A stretch of 64,000 nucleotides of DNA from Caprimulgus europaeus (lineage: Eukaryota; Chordata; Aves; Caprimulgiformes; Caprimulgidae), in NCBI GenBank assembly GCA_907165065.1, contig OU015523.1:44815702-44879701 (forward strand), written 5' to 3'. The notes beneath the pieces are model-generated. The model was not told the origin of the DNA and did no database searches. It saw nothing but the letters and a program-made list of their open reading frames with translations. Shown here piece by piece: positions 13,101-24,850 of this stretch. The position numbers were made by a program, and so were the translations under genes. The first letter of the stretch is position 1, and each line of letters opens with the position of its first letter.

Positions 13101-16100
13101 AGGGGCAGCTTGCAAGCTCTGGGCACTGATTCACAGCAGTGACAGAAAATTAATGGTAGATCTTCAGGTAAGCCTCCTAGTTTCCATTATGAGGATTTTG
13201 TCCAGAACACAGGTTATCCAACCTCTGTCTGGGCACCAAGGTTGAATCAAGCCTGTGGCAGCTGTAACAGAGGCCAAAAATATTGCTGAAGTCATGAAGT
13301 AGTGACACTTATTTTAGGCTATTAGCAGAGTAATGACAAGATGATTGCCTCAAAATATACTTCAGCTAGAGTGCAATTTGAAAGTAAAGGAACTTAAAGC
13401 AGTGATTTTAACATGCCCAGCACAATGAACGCATTTACAACATCTATTAAAAGCAGGTTATGTTTAGGGGAGGGGGGTTAATTAAATTTTAGCAGGTTAT
13501 CGGTAGTTTATTAACTGAACAAGACAGCATCACATTAAAGATAATCAATGGAGAATAAACTACAGTTGTAAAAATTAATACTGTTCATTCTCACAATGAG
13601 GGGGGTTTGCCTTTGTCTGTAAGAGAGAGGTAAAAGCATAGCTACACCCCCTGTGAAACCATCATGAAAACAGAAGCAAAGGATAGGATGGCCCAAAAGG
13701 AAAGTCATTCAAGGCATAAGTTTCCAAAAAGATTAAAATTGAAAAGAAATAATCAGTAATTCTAGAGGGGAAAGAGGAATACGAAGAAGCAGTTCTGCAA
13801 GCAGCGGAACTAATGAAGCCTGGTTTTCTCCAGCTTTTATGTCATGCAAAGGACTGACTTTCACATTGAAGAAAATGTGAGCTCCAACTGGAGCACTTTT
13901 TTTTTATTGGGTTGGAACATTTATATGGGATTCTTTCCCCAGTGGATTTTCTAATGTCTAATAAAGAACAAGCCTTTCTTTCAAGTGCAGCAGGGATAGT
14001 CTTTTTTCTCTCCTTTACCTGGCAGCCTCTTTTATGATTTCTACACCATGGCAATGTAGCTGAAACTGTAGCTGAATAACGGATAAAAAATTTCTGAATG
14101 GCTGCTGTGAGGTACACAGGCACGCCCATCCCTTCCCCTGCTATACACACACACAGTGTGCTATTCCTTAATATTTGTTTCAGTAAGAAACCAGGCTAAA
14201 AATGGTGTTGTCAGAATAATCCATCCTATGCGGAAAAAATAACTTCGGCATGTTAACTGTGTGCAAGACTTCAGGGAATTTGCTGCAGAGACCAAGACTT
14301 CAGGTTCCTGCAGCAATACTTGTGGCAGCTGAACACACCTGATATGGGAGGGGAGGTGGGATATCTTCAGCATGCTGAGATAGAAGCCTCTGTGATGACA
14401 TTAACTGCTGGGGTACAGGAAGGCCAGGGGAGCCGTGTTCAGCACAGCCCAAAGCAGTAGAAGCTGTGTTGTGCAGCCAGAAGAGCATTTTGGATAAGTA
14501 TGAGAAATTCATATCCCCAAAAAACAAGGAGAAAAAAAAAATATAAATGCATGCATTCAAAGCTTGGACTGTGCAGAGCTATACAGCTTCCAGGGTACGA
14601 GCTGGGTTTGTGAAAGTCAGAGGTCAATCCATGAGATATGCTTTTCTTTTTGATAAATGAATTAATATACATCTCAATTATCTTCCTGTACACAACACTT
14701 GACCAAAAACTGCTTTAACAAAGAAAAGACCACGCCTGTGCCAAGAACTGGCCCTCTTTTTCCTGCAAGTAAACAAACAAACCTTACAGGGAGAAAAAAA
14801 ATGGACCTGGGTGGTACCCACTCTTTGGACCCACTCTGATTTGTGTGGTAAGTATTTAATCATAATTAATCTCTCATTTCTCTTAAAGTTAAATCACCCT
14901 TTGTCATATCTCACTATATATTGGATGCAGTGAAAGATGCATACCATCTTAGAAAAAGTTTGCCTCAGCATCACAGCGAGATACTGCTGCCTATCCTGAG
15001 CTTCATCATCAATAAGACCTGATTTCTGCAATCCCAGGCAGTCACAAACCATCTGAAGAGAACAACACTTGGTAATAGCTTTTTTGTAAGAAAAAAAAAA
15101 AAAAAAAATCAGGCAAAATTGAGCATGCATGGAGAGCCCAGTTTTGCCCTTAAAGCCATCCAAAGCCTGTGGACTCAGGAATTTTTCAATGCACCCTGCA
15201 TATTTCACTCCTAAAAATGGCCCGATTCTGCAGCCACTGATACACATATCTTCAAGGAGAAGGATTAGCATCTTTTCCCCTCAACTCACCCTCGGTCCAG
15301 GCCAAGTTAAAGGTCTTTTCAAACATCATCAAGCTAACAAAAACACTTTGAGAAGGCAGGGGGAAAAGCTGCAGAGGCCTGAACAAGCTCTGCATATTTA
15401 TAGCACAAACACACCTCCCTATGCTCATTCTCCTTAATCACATGCACACGCTAGCAAGACGGCTCCTCCGAACTTTCTCAGGGATTTGGTCTGAGTGGCT
15501 ATAGTTCAAAGTCCAACTGCTTCAGCAGCTGAAAAGAAAGAGAAAACCACGGCAGCTCTGTAAGAATTACAGTGATCCTATTTAAAAAAAAATGTCATTC
15601 TCTGCTGGGACTTAACATGGCAGTGCCACGCAGATCTCATCGAATCCAGAAGCATTTCAGGCACACAGCTCTTGCTGTAATTAAACCACAGGCTTAATTA
15701 GGTTCCCATCACTATTGCTTTCTTCCTGCCTTCAGACAAGAAGGTGTAAGAAAAGATTGTCCAATACGGATACCGCAATTTAAAGTCTTGAGTTAAGAAC
15801 ACAGTGAGTGTATATCTACTATAAAATCTACCCTAAAAACATGCCAGTTGTTAAACTAAGCAGTGCATTAGAAGCAGTTAGATATAATGAGAATGTAAAT
15901 GGAAAGTATTCTAGGGAGATATTTCAGCTAAAAACAGCACACACTGTATGCTATCTTTTATTTTAATCATGCTCTAAGCCCTGCCTTTTTGAACTTTTTA
16001 TAAATTCTGCTATCTCCCTTTGCAGTTACTTACATATTGGTATATAAATTCAAAGACGAGAAGCAATTAGGAATGAAGCGAAGACTCCCTCTCTTGATGC

Positions 16101-19100
16101 TAATACATCAAAGGAAGTGAAAAAACCTTCCCCTCACATACACACTGGGTAACACAGAGAGTTTCTGCTCTTCACAGCCTAATAGCTCAAGTAGTTCCAA
16201 TCGAGAGTCTGATGTCAGCCTCCGATTACATGGAGATGCTAAGTGATTGGAAAGAGCAGCTTTTGAAAATCCCAGTTCTCTGACTCAGAAGACCACACAA
16301 CCCTGCAACTATGCTTTTAAAATGCATAAGTGTATTATTCACATCCGCTGGTCATATTTTCTTCTCCATTTGGGGCATTGTAACATTGCTTTTAAGAGTT
16401 CCCTGGGGGTCTCTGCTTGATTTGGGTACAACGTGTCTAGGCACGTGTGAAGGAAATCTGTCAGATTAGGGGCTTTTGTAAACAGCCAGTGCTCCTCTGC
16501 ACTTGCTCTCTTCTGCTATCAAGTTTGGAGAGACGAAGAGCCAGGTGCTGCCTTTAAACATCCATGCTTAAGAAGTCTGCCTTTGCCAGAATGGAGAAGG
16601 AGAGGTTGGGACCAGCTCATGCCAGGGAGCAGTAAGAGCTGGCTTCCCCTCTTTTCTCCTCACCTTTATGTGTTTCTGCCAGATCAGCCATAATCTGATC
16701 CTTGAACATGAAGCCACAGAACAGGTAAGCCTATGCAAGAAATGTCAAAAAACCATGATGCTGCTGATACAAAACAGCAGCTGAGTGGCATCGTTACACT
16801 AGATATTTGTATTTGCTTCCTGCAAGTCCTTCCCTCAGTCCAAGGACATTTGAGAACTATGCAAGAGTTTTTTGGAAACACTCCAGGCCCTTCATCTTTC
16901 ATAAAAGGAAACTACAATCTTTTATGCATATGAATCAACAGGTGAATGACCTCCCCATGCCCTCAGTAAATTATCAGAGTCCACTTATTTCTTAATCTCC
17001 AGACCTCTCCTGTACCAGCAGGGGAACTAACCAAAAGTAGGAACAACTCCATTGATTTCACTGGAACACTCATCTCATGTTTCCATATGAACACATACAT
17101 TAAATTCCAAAAGCTTTTAAATAGAAGCATGGAGTTTTAAAGAGTCTGTGGGAAGTATTTCTGTTAAACCATCAGATACACAGTAAATTTGGAGACCCTT
17201 GCTTGGCTCTTGAATATAAGCCAGAAAGAAGATCCACTAACCGTTATGAGATTACACAGCTATATAGCTGCAGTAAGCTGGGAATCCAGAATATGTTTGG
17301 ATAACAGTCTTTTTGACTGGAAGACTCTCCATCTAGCAACAAAATCTTGAAACAGTTCAAATCTGTTACAGCAGTTTTAAGTGCTAGTTGTGAGGTGAAA
17401 AGCAAGGAACTATGGAACAGCAAAGGCCTTCTATACTATACCAACAGAAGACCAAGTAAACGAGATTCAGCAAAATTTCTGGAGAATTATAACTATATAA
17501 CAGGGAATAACTTCGAGGGAAAAGCATCACTGTCTGCTATTCATGTTAGCAGGCTGTGCCAGATAAAGGCCAGTGACTCTACCTGAGTAATGGGCCCTCA
17601 GAGCCTTTCCACTGACTCTCACTGATCTCAGCGGGACAAAGGATTTTAACACTGTTTTTATCTGCAAAGAGGCCAGAGTCCCCTTTCCACAAGCCAACGT
17701 GACTGAAGGCGACAACTGCCAAAGCATTACCTCTCTGCTAAAGCCACCTGACAAATTCCATCCCATTACCTTCTATCATGTACTAAACAGATGAAAAAAA
17801 CCTCGAAAGCCCAGCCTCTGAATGGCCACTTCTTATTTAAAACGTCTTTTATCATTATTCTGTAAACAAAGATAAGGAATCTTCCTCCTAAACGATGGTA
17901 CTCTAGCTAATGATGCTCTAGCTGATATTACAGTAAGGTGAGGATGGGATCCTTAGAGAGCAGGTTTTTCTTCCCCTTTTCCTTTGTTGTTCTGACAGCA
18001 GGAAAGGCAAACAGGAAAGGCTATGCTTTGGCCTCCCGCTCCTTTTGACTCTGCTAACTTGTCATCAGCCCTCTCTGCATTTAGAAGAAGCCAAGCACCG
18101 AGGAAATCCTCCAACTTTCCCACACCCACAACTTTGGTTATTTGCATTCATGGGCAAACTACAGTCAAGTGCACCAGAGAGGCGAGTTCTCTAACACAAA
18201 TGAGTACACAGCAACCAGCACACCACCAAAAAACCACAACTGGCAAGTAAAGCAAAAAAACCCTTTCTCCTTTTCCAAAAGAAGAAGTGAAGAGGATGTG
18301 TCATTCCATTTGGACAGGTGCAGGACACAAAGCTGAAGGCGATGGATTACTACATCTAGCGTACAACTCTGCTTTTCTTTGGAGGTTTTATTCTGCGCCC
18401 AAAGATTTGCCAATTAATATGATTTCAATGTACAGGGAGCTCTGAATACATGCTTGTGCCTCATGCCCCCAGGCTACTTTATAGTGTACCTCTAAAAATG
18501 TAACTACCCTTACACTTAGATATGCTTATATGCTACAAAGACTATAATACAGAGTTAAGGGAAGCTAGAAATCTGTTCTGATTTGTCTCCAGCAGTATCC
18601 AAGATATTTTTTATGTAAATGTATCCAACCCATAGAGGTCTACAGCTGTGCCTCAGCACAACAGAAAAAACATACAAGAAAATTGTACTTTAAATTCTCT
18701 AGGATTTTGTGAAGCTAGGATAAAGCGCAACACTTATCCACCCTACTTGCACTTGCTTCTTTTTCTTTAAAGACAGCACCTACCCTTAAGGTCTTATGTA
18801 CCTGCGTAAAGGATGCTTACCAACACTTATCCTGGGACAGCCTTACAAAGAAATCCCATCCTGAGATGGAAGCCTTAAAGTTTCTAGGCTCCATTTCAGC
18901 AGCAATTGAGACTTCAGCACGTTAAGTCAAGGAGAAGAGGCATTAACTGATGAGCTTTGAGTCCAACTTATGTTTTGTAAATGGTAGGGCTGTGGCAGAA
19001 GGCACATAAAAACCTTACAATTGATTAAACATTTCCCTGCAGGGCTGAAAACCCAAACAGAAGAACATTGTATCAGGGTGTAAAAACAACAACAACAAAC

Positions 19101-20890
19101 CCCAAAAACCTCAAACCAAACTAAATCAAAACAAAACTGCCTAAAAAGCACAATAAAAGAGACTAAAAGTAAAAGTGAAACTAGCCAGGCTGTCCTCAGT
19201 AACCGACTGCAATGAAACGGAATAAATTAATGCAGAGCCTAAAATGATAAAGAATCAGTTCAGAGTTGTCTTTTTTATCTCAACACTGACACTTCAGGAA
19301 AGAGGAAAAACCTATAGGGGAGCTCACTGCAGAGATCTGCGGGCCTCTGAAGAGCAAAGTAACACGGGAGAGCCCCACACTTCTAAGTGGCTGTATCACT
19401 AACTGCAAGCACGTAGGAAAATGAGGAATGGAAAAGTGGAGCAGTGAGGATACAGCAGGAAATGCTGGAAACAATACAGCTTTTAGAGAGATTGGCTACT
19501 GGTAACACATTGATGCTTTCAGAAAAAAAAGCCCGGAATGTGTGGAATTCTCTGGGATGCCAGGGTGCAAAGAGGATCTCCTTAACTGCGGCTTTCCAAA
19601 TCTGCTGCCTGGTCATTGCCAATTATTCAGAAATAAGATGGCTTACGTCATTGGTTTCTAAAGAGTACAATATTCCACTTATACTGCCAGATCTGTAGTC
19701 CACTGGACTGAGAAATCATCTTTCCAAATAATAACAGAGGCACTGAGCCCCAAGTCTACACACGAATCCAGTACTTCTGCATTTCTTTATTACCAAGATA
19801 ATCAAGCATCTAATAATAAAACTGGGCAGTATCGCACTGCTCGGTTCTCCTGCTGTTAATAAGAAAACTCTAAGCAACAGCCAGACTGACAACAATCATG
19901 TTATTCCCACATGATTCTCCTTTAGAAGCAGACCCTGGAGCTGATCATGATGAAAAGCGGTAAAGTACTTGGAGTGGCAGAAGGGCAAAGTAGTTAGTTC
20001 AGCAGCTGAGCAGGAAAACATTTCTCACCCTTGTTTCTCTTCCAGTGAGAGGGTGGGAAAGGATTCATATTTGCAAGATGCTAGCTGGCCAGAGGCTTAT
20101 AAGAAAGATGAAAGGACAAGTGGCATCTGGGAAAGCAGAGGCGAAGGACCTCGAGTTTTTGAAGATGACCTGCCTGCGACTGCCCAGAATCAATCCTTTA
20201 TTGCGCCTAACAAGATTTTCCAATCAAGCTTTCTGAACAGCAGCAAAACCAAAAAACAACACATAGGTAAATACCATTGCTGGTAGCTCAGCAGAAGAGT
20301 TTAAATTATTTTCTTAAATCAAAGCATACCAAGTCTTGCAAATGTTCACCACTTCAACAGCAAAAGAGCTGAGAACGTTAAGGCCTCATGAAAATGACAG
20401 CAGTAGTGATAAGTGATACTGGAAAAATGCAGCTTTTAATAAATTTCAATTTTCTATTAATATTTCTTGAACCCAACATAGACGTTTTATCTGCACACAA
20501 CAATGCATAATTTTCAATATAAAATACAACATTATTATGCAAAATTGTATGATATGCTATTTTCAAGGGAGCTCTTTTCCTGCTCCCCCTCCCCTTGGTA
20601 TCATCTCTGTGATTGCCAAGGAATGGCACTCTGGGCAAGGGATAGGGCTAAGGAAGCCCCTCTAAGAGTAGCCCCCAAGATGAGGTGAGCCCTTTTCCTT
20701 ACCAGACTGTGCCTTTACAAGGGAATCTTGGAATCCAGCTGCCTTACAAGACATGGAGAAAAAGGCCTTCCAGTGTCACAGCTCAGTATCTAGGGCATGT
20801 CTGGTAGCATTATTCTCAAATCACTGTGGTGCACTTTGTGTTAGAACATCAAGAATGTCTCACTGTGGCAAGATAGCCAAGTAGTTTTAA
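10160..20890. other. Unannotated intronic DNA with short A-rich runs
   Basis: Intron 1 sequence without a recognised gene or transposon. Low-complexity tracts are an A-rich run with A15 at 11,127-11,161, A18 at 15,091-15,108, and a CAA-rich run at about 19,081-19,138. The frames at 13,842-14,150 minus and 19,969-20,286 plus are not protein-like and overlap frames on the other strand. Confidence 0.5.
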
Positions 20891-20899
20891 ACTGAGTAC

Positions 20900-22000
20900 T
20901 TTAAAAAAAATGTGTGGTTGGGCTGCACAGTTTTGATGCTACCATACCAGTATATGGCATCTCAGTCACCACACCAAGCAGTCCAGCACCTTCAGACTCC
21001 TGGTATGCAACAAGTTCCATGCAACCATTACAGTCATGCCACAGGTGCTGTGGCTGCATGCCTGTCACCAACTTGTTCCTTGTGGTGCAAGTCCAAACCT
21101 CCAGCCAGTTTCGAGTTATTCTTAGATGTGTCATTTGGGCTGGACAGCCAAATGCCAGCCCAGAGGCCACCCCACCATTCCCACGTTTGCTGCTGGTGGT
21201 AGAAGTCAGCATGCCGTAATGTGACACTGGTAATGTCCTGGGGTAGACCTGCGACCACCTGCAACTGCTCTGTTACTTTAAAACAAAAAAACAAACAAAC
21301 AAACAAAAACCCAAACAACTGGGTGCAGTGACTTGAGTGAAATACTGGCAGGAGTGAACTGTGTAGGCACTTCATTCTTAAAACAAATATTAGCATAATC
21401 TTGCTGAAAGTAATAATGAATGAGGTGTCAGCCCAGAAAAAGAGAAAGCACGCTATCATTATACACTACAGTCAGGATGGGCAGTTTCCTGCCAGGCAGT
21501 TTTATCTGGCCCTTGGGAACACTGAGCAGTCCAGGGGCCAAAGGGAGGTGTTGCTGGGGATGAGTATGTATAGGGGGGGATGTGAGGAGAAGATGTGCAA
21601 AGTGGTGCTGTTCAGCTTCAGGTCCCAGTTGAGATGTTCAGATGTCACACTACACAAATGTAGCTGTGCTGGTCCAATACTGGATGGAGAATAAAAGCAG
21701 ACAGAGCATGCAAAGACGTTGACTGCTCATGCCTGTTTAGTCAGTGTGGAGACTTTCACCTTTGCAGCACATGTAGCATAGTGCTGCATGAAGAGAAGCG
21801 ACGAGGACTGGGAGATGTGCCTGAGAGCAGCTGTATAGCTGGAGGCAACACATACACCTACTGGAGGACGGGTCGTGGCAGAGCCCAGCATTGTGGTGGA
21901 GCCCATGGCTGACCAGACCAAGGGACATCAGCAGCTCTATCAGCAGCACTGCACTGTATATTGCACTGTATACAGGGGGGAGGAGGAACAACAGGAGGAC
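20900..22000. repeat. Possible unclassified repeat segment
   Basis: This stretch has a higher G+C content and longer mutually overlapping frames on both strands than its surroundings (for example 21,034-21,459 minus and 20,914-21,219 plus). It contains an AATAAA within 'GAGAATAAAAGCAGACAG' at about 21,691, followed by a TG-rich segment, and an (AAAC)n run at 21,279-21,310. It has the texture of a degraded retroviral LTR or other dispersed repeat, but I cannot match it to a family and found no target duplication. Unique sequence is the alternative. Confidence 0.25.
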
Positions 22001-23289
22001 ACAGGGAAGATCATGATAAAAAAATCTCTCCCCTCCTAAAGAGAGAAGAAGTTAAAAGAAAACAGAAGATCACTAAAGCAGCGGATTCTGCATTTATCAT
22101 CACAGGGGTAAAGCCAGACTCTCTAATTAAGCGCATGACATAACTGTGCTGTAATATCAAGGCTTTGCATTGTGATTTGAAAACAAGCTGCACTTGCACA
22201 ATCCAGAAAGAAAAAAGCCGTACAGATTAGAAAGGCTAAGCTCTGCTCTCACTTACATTAGGATATACCCACAGCCAGACAGCTCAAAAGACTTTACAGA
22301 CGAGAATGTGATACAAGGAGTTGCATTTCCTCAGACAGTTCCCTCACTCCATCGGCCAAGCCTCCTCACCGCAGTTTCCAATCACAGCCCAGAACTCTGC
22401 TCTGATTACACACTCATTCTGAAACCACAGAAAGCCTCCCTTGGTCTGATCTACAGTTGATGTATATTAATAATCACCAGCAAAGTCACTCTGCAGCTGC
22501 CAAGGATGTAGTTTAAATACCGCTGAATACTTAAGGCTTGATTCTGTTAATCAGTACAGCTTCACTGATCCCAGAAGAGTTTCTTATATTTCCACACCAC
22601 TCTAAAGGGGAGAAAATCCAGAGCATGATTTTTTTAAACAACACTTTCATTAAAAACACCTAGAAGAGGGAATGTTCTCACTTACCCCGGTGTAAATTCA
22701 CTTTGCTGTACTCACTGGAAGTACTCAGGATTTAGAGGAGAACAGCAGAAAGCAAAAACTAAGCCAAACTCCCCTTTGAAGTCATTGTTTTTCCTAAACG
22801 AGGTATTAGGAGGGGGCAGGATCGACATCAATCTGCTATTCCAGACTTCCAATCCACAGCCTCATCTATCAAAAAAATACGTATTCACAAGCGCTTGGGA
22901 AGCGTATGCACCAGTGCGAGTACCAAATCATTACACTGCTGTGAACACGAGCCATATTCAGCAGAAATCAGCAGCTGTTAGGACTACGGAGCCTGTCACC
23001 GCTTTTATAGTTCGCGTGGAGAAGAAGCAGGATTCAAGCACTTACTGCTCATAACACAAGTCGCATACTGCCTTGATCTTTTGCTTTCCTCCCGTCTCCC
23101 CCCCACGCCCCACACCATGGCTCTTCAGGGACACTCTTTAAACAGAAAGAAGTCATTAACCAAACTTCCTTATTTTACGGCCATAAAAGTTGGCTAACGA
23201 CGAAACAGCTTTATTATTTCGACTTAAGAGCTTAACATTTCGATCGGGAAGTCAGAGACACTTCTAAGTGGAAGACAAATCTGTCCAGG
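22001..23289. other. Unannotated intronic DNA next to the CpG island
   Basis: The transition from A/T-rich intron to the CpG island. I recognise no coding potential and no mobile element. The sequence after about 23,060 becomes C-rich as the island approaches. Confidence 0.5.
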
Positions 23290-23457
23290 AAGGAGGGCAG
23301 GCCAGCAAGGGGAGAAAGCCCGAAGACGCCCGGGGACGGAGGATCATTCCCATCCCCATCCCCACCACCCCTCGGCGCCCGCAGACAGACCTCGGCCGCC
23401 TCCCCGGCTAAACCCTTGGCTGCAGAAGATGCGCCCCGAGAGCCCCGTCAGGCAGCT

Positions 23458-23469
23458 CCTTACGTAAGG
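23458..23469. promoter_or_regulatory. Palindromic PAR-bZIP/C/EBP-type site (TTACGTAA core)
   Basis: CCTTACGTAAGG is a perfect 12-bp palindrome with the TTACGTAA core, the consensus recognised by PAR-bZIP proteins (HLF, DBP, TEF), NFIL3 and C/EBP members. It lies about 230 bp inside intron 1, still within the CpG island. The match is seen directly; occupancy and function are inference. Confidence 0.4.
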
Positions 23470-23692
23470 CACAAACCACTGACATCATCCCTCCCGCTGG
23501 CATCGCCGCCGCGCCCGGCGGCGCCCACCGACCTGACCCGCGCCGCGCCCGCCCGGCACAGCCCCTTCCCACCCACCCTGCCGCCGGGGCTCCCTTCCCA
23601 TCGCCTCCGGCTCTAAACTTTGCCGGGGGATTACTGGGGGGGCGGCTTCCCCCGCCGGGGGCCCCATCCCGCGGAGCGCCCCATCCCGCGGT

Positions 23693-23698
23693 ACTCAC
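23693..23698 (-). other. NHS: Splice donor of NHS exon 1
   Basis: On the minus strand the exon ends GCAGTGC and continues GTGAGTAC. GTGAGT is a strong U1-type donor. The exon leaves one base of the next codon. In mammalian NHS the next residue after EAV is proline, encoded across the same junction, so a phase-1 junction starting with C is what is expected. The frame stays open for 22 more codons past the donor, but that tail (Arg/Gly/Pro-rich) has no resemblance to NHS and is intron. Confidence 0.88.
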
Positions 23699-24098
23699 GC
23701 ACTGCCTCCTGCTTGGGGTCGAGGCCACGCACCGCGCCCTGGAGGCCGGCGATGCGGCCGTGCAGCGCCCGGACGCGGCGGTGAGTGCCCTGGATGTCAG
23801 CCTCGACCTCCTGGAAGAGGGTGCAGGCGTGCCGGGCCACGTCGGACAGCTGCCGGAGGATCCGCGACAGGGCCACATTGCTGACCGAGCAGAGGTCCAG
23901 CACCATCAGCACCGCCGCCGCCTCCCTCTCCCCGCCGCCGGCCGCCTCCGCGCCCTCGCTTGCCGTCCCCGGCTCCTCCGGCGGCGGGTCCCGCGGCGGC
24001 GGCGGCGGCTCCGCGCCCCAGCTCTCCTCCAGCACGGAGGCAGGGGGCTGCCGCCGGCACAGCCGCTGCGGCTCCACGGTCCGCTTGGCGAAGGGCAT
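23699..24098 (-). CDS. NHS: NHS exon 1 coding part (N-terminal 133 residues of the long isoform)
   Basis: This is the first coding exon of the Nance-Horan syndrome protein, an actin regulator acting at the cell periphery and cell junctions. Reading the minus strand, the ATG at 24,098 has G at -3. The product opens [15 protein letters not shown], which I recognise as the start of the NHS long isoform. Residues 27-45 are rich in Pro/Glu and 46-62 in Ala/Gly/Glu. Residues 63-125 form an amphipathic helical stretch ([32 protein letters not shown]) that corresponds to the WAVE-homology domain. The exon ends LDPKQEAV plus one base at 23,699, followed by a GTGAGT donor at 23,698-23,693. The phase and this ending agree with mammalian NHS. 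The Pro/Ala-rich linker is shorter than in human NHS. NHSL1 and NHSL2 are the alternatives, but the helical region fits NHS best. The family is established knowledge; orthology is inferred from remembered sequence. Confidence 0.9.
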
Positions 24099-24207
24099 GG
24101 CCGAGCTCTCGGCCGGGGCTCTCCCGGGCTCCCGTGGGCACTGGCGGGGATCGCTGCCCTCCTCCTCCTCTTCGCCTCTGCCGCCGCCGCTCCTGGCCCC
24201 GCCGCCG

Positions 24208-24351
24208 TCACTCGCGGGCGGCCGCCGGCGGGCGGCTCATCGCCTCGCTGCCTCCCTGCGCGGGGCTCTCGGGCTGCGGAGCGGCCGCCGCGCCGCCTCG
24301 CATCCGCCGCCGCTGCTGCTGCTGTTGCCGCCGCGGGGAGCCGGGGCGCAT
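24208..24351 (-). other. Upstream ORF (47 codons, short poly-Q) in the NHS leader
   Basis: Going leftward, the minus strand has ATG at 24,351 and in-frame ATGs at 24,303 and 24,240, all sharing a TGA that ends at 24,208. The stop lies 109 nt before the NHS ATG. The predicted peptide is Arg/Ala/Pro-rich with five consecutive Gln (CAA plus four CAG, 24,327-24,313). The first two ATGs have C at -3 (weak context); the third, a 10-codon mini-ORF, has G at -3. Whether it lies in the mRNA depends on the unmapped start site. It is in a different frame from NHS by position and stops before it. Confidence 0.35.
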
Positions 24352-24488
24352 CCGCGCCGCCTCGCTCGCTCGCCCGCACACCGTCCCGCTCCGGCGGCGG
24401 GTGTGAAGGGGCGGCCCGAAAACCTGGAGAGAGGAATCCCGCGGCCGCGAGGAGGAGCGATCCGCCGACCCTCCCGCCCGGGAGAGCG

Positions 24489-24507
24489 GCGGGGCGGGGG
24501 CGGGGAG
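24489..24507. promoter_or_regulatory. Clustered GC boxes (Sp/KLF-type) upstream of NHS
   Basis: The plus strand reads GGCGGGGCGGGGGCGGGGA here: overlapping GGGGCGGGG cores about 390-410 bp upstream of the NHS ATG. GC boxes bind Sp/KLF factors in CpG-island promoters and usually lie within about 100 bp of start sites, so a transcription start somewhere between here and about 24.35 kb is plausible. The start site itself cannot be read from sequence. Confidence 0.5.
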
Positions 24508-24850
24508 GTGCCGAGCAGTCGCCGCCGCGGGGAGGCGCTGCAGGGCCCGCGGGGCTGGGACGGGCGGCACCGGAGGGGCAGCCGCGGTCCTGGTGCGCGG
24601 AGTGACAGCGGGGGACCCTCGCTCCGAGCAGACCGCAGCCCTGCCGGGGCGGGTCGTTTCCTCTGCGCCCCCCACCCCAGCCCGTCTCTCTTCCGGCGGG
24701 AGCCCTGCTTAGGTGCGAAGAAGGCGAGGCAGAGAAGGAAAAGATGCCGAGAGGGATGAAAGGGAACCCAAGTCAGGAAGGGCCAGCCGCTACCAGCCCG
24801 CTGGTGTCACCTCTCGAGCACCGCGGAGGGTACGGCACCCGCCAAAGTCA

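Larger units (their letters stand above)
1..23698 (-). other. NHS: NHS intron 1, 5' portion (runs off the left edge)
   Basis: Everything left of the donor at 23,698 should be the 5' part of NHS intron 1, which is hundreds of kilobases long in mammals. I found no exon 2 here: no minus-strand frame with the expected VSNLDIE or APWHQQ signature is visible. The intron holds one CR1 element, simple repeats and an unclassified repeat-like segment near 21-22 kb. The open frames in it on either strand are short, compositionally ordinary and unlike any protein I know. Confidence 0.8.
23290..24850. promoter_or_regulatory. CpG island spanning the NHS promoter, exon 1 and 5' intron 1
   Basis: Base composition switches abruptly from A/T-rich flanks to very G+C-rich sequence dense in CpG, centred on exon 1. 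No TATA box stands at a sensible distance upstream of the minus-strand ATG, so a dispersed CpG-island promoter is likely. The limits are estimated by eye. The island explains the long open frames on all strands here, because G+C-rich DNA contains few stop codons. Confidence 0.9.

Noticed and set aside
23797..24141. Minus-strand 114-codon frame overlapping the NHS start
   Set aside because: It has no ATG at its left boundary (the first codon is GTG), is out of frame with NHS, and is low-complexity Gly/Ala/Arg.
23760..24759. Long plus-strand frames (281 and 324 codons) across the CpG island
   Set aside because: They are antisense to NHS exon 1, consist of Arg/Ala/Pro/Gly/Ser low-complexity sequence, and arise because G+C-rich DNA lacks stop codons.
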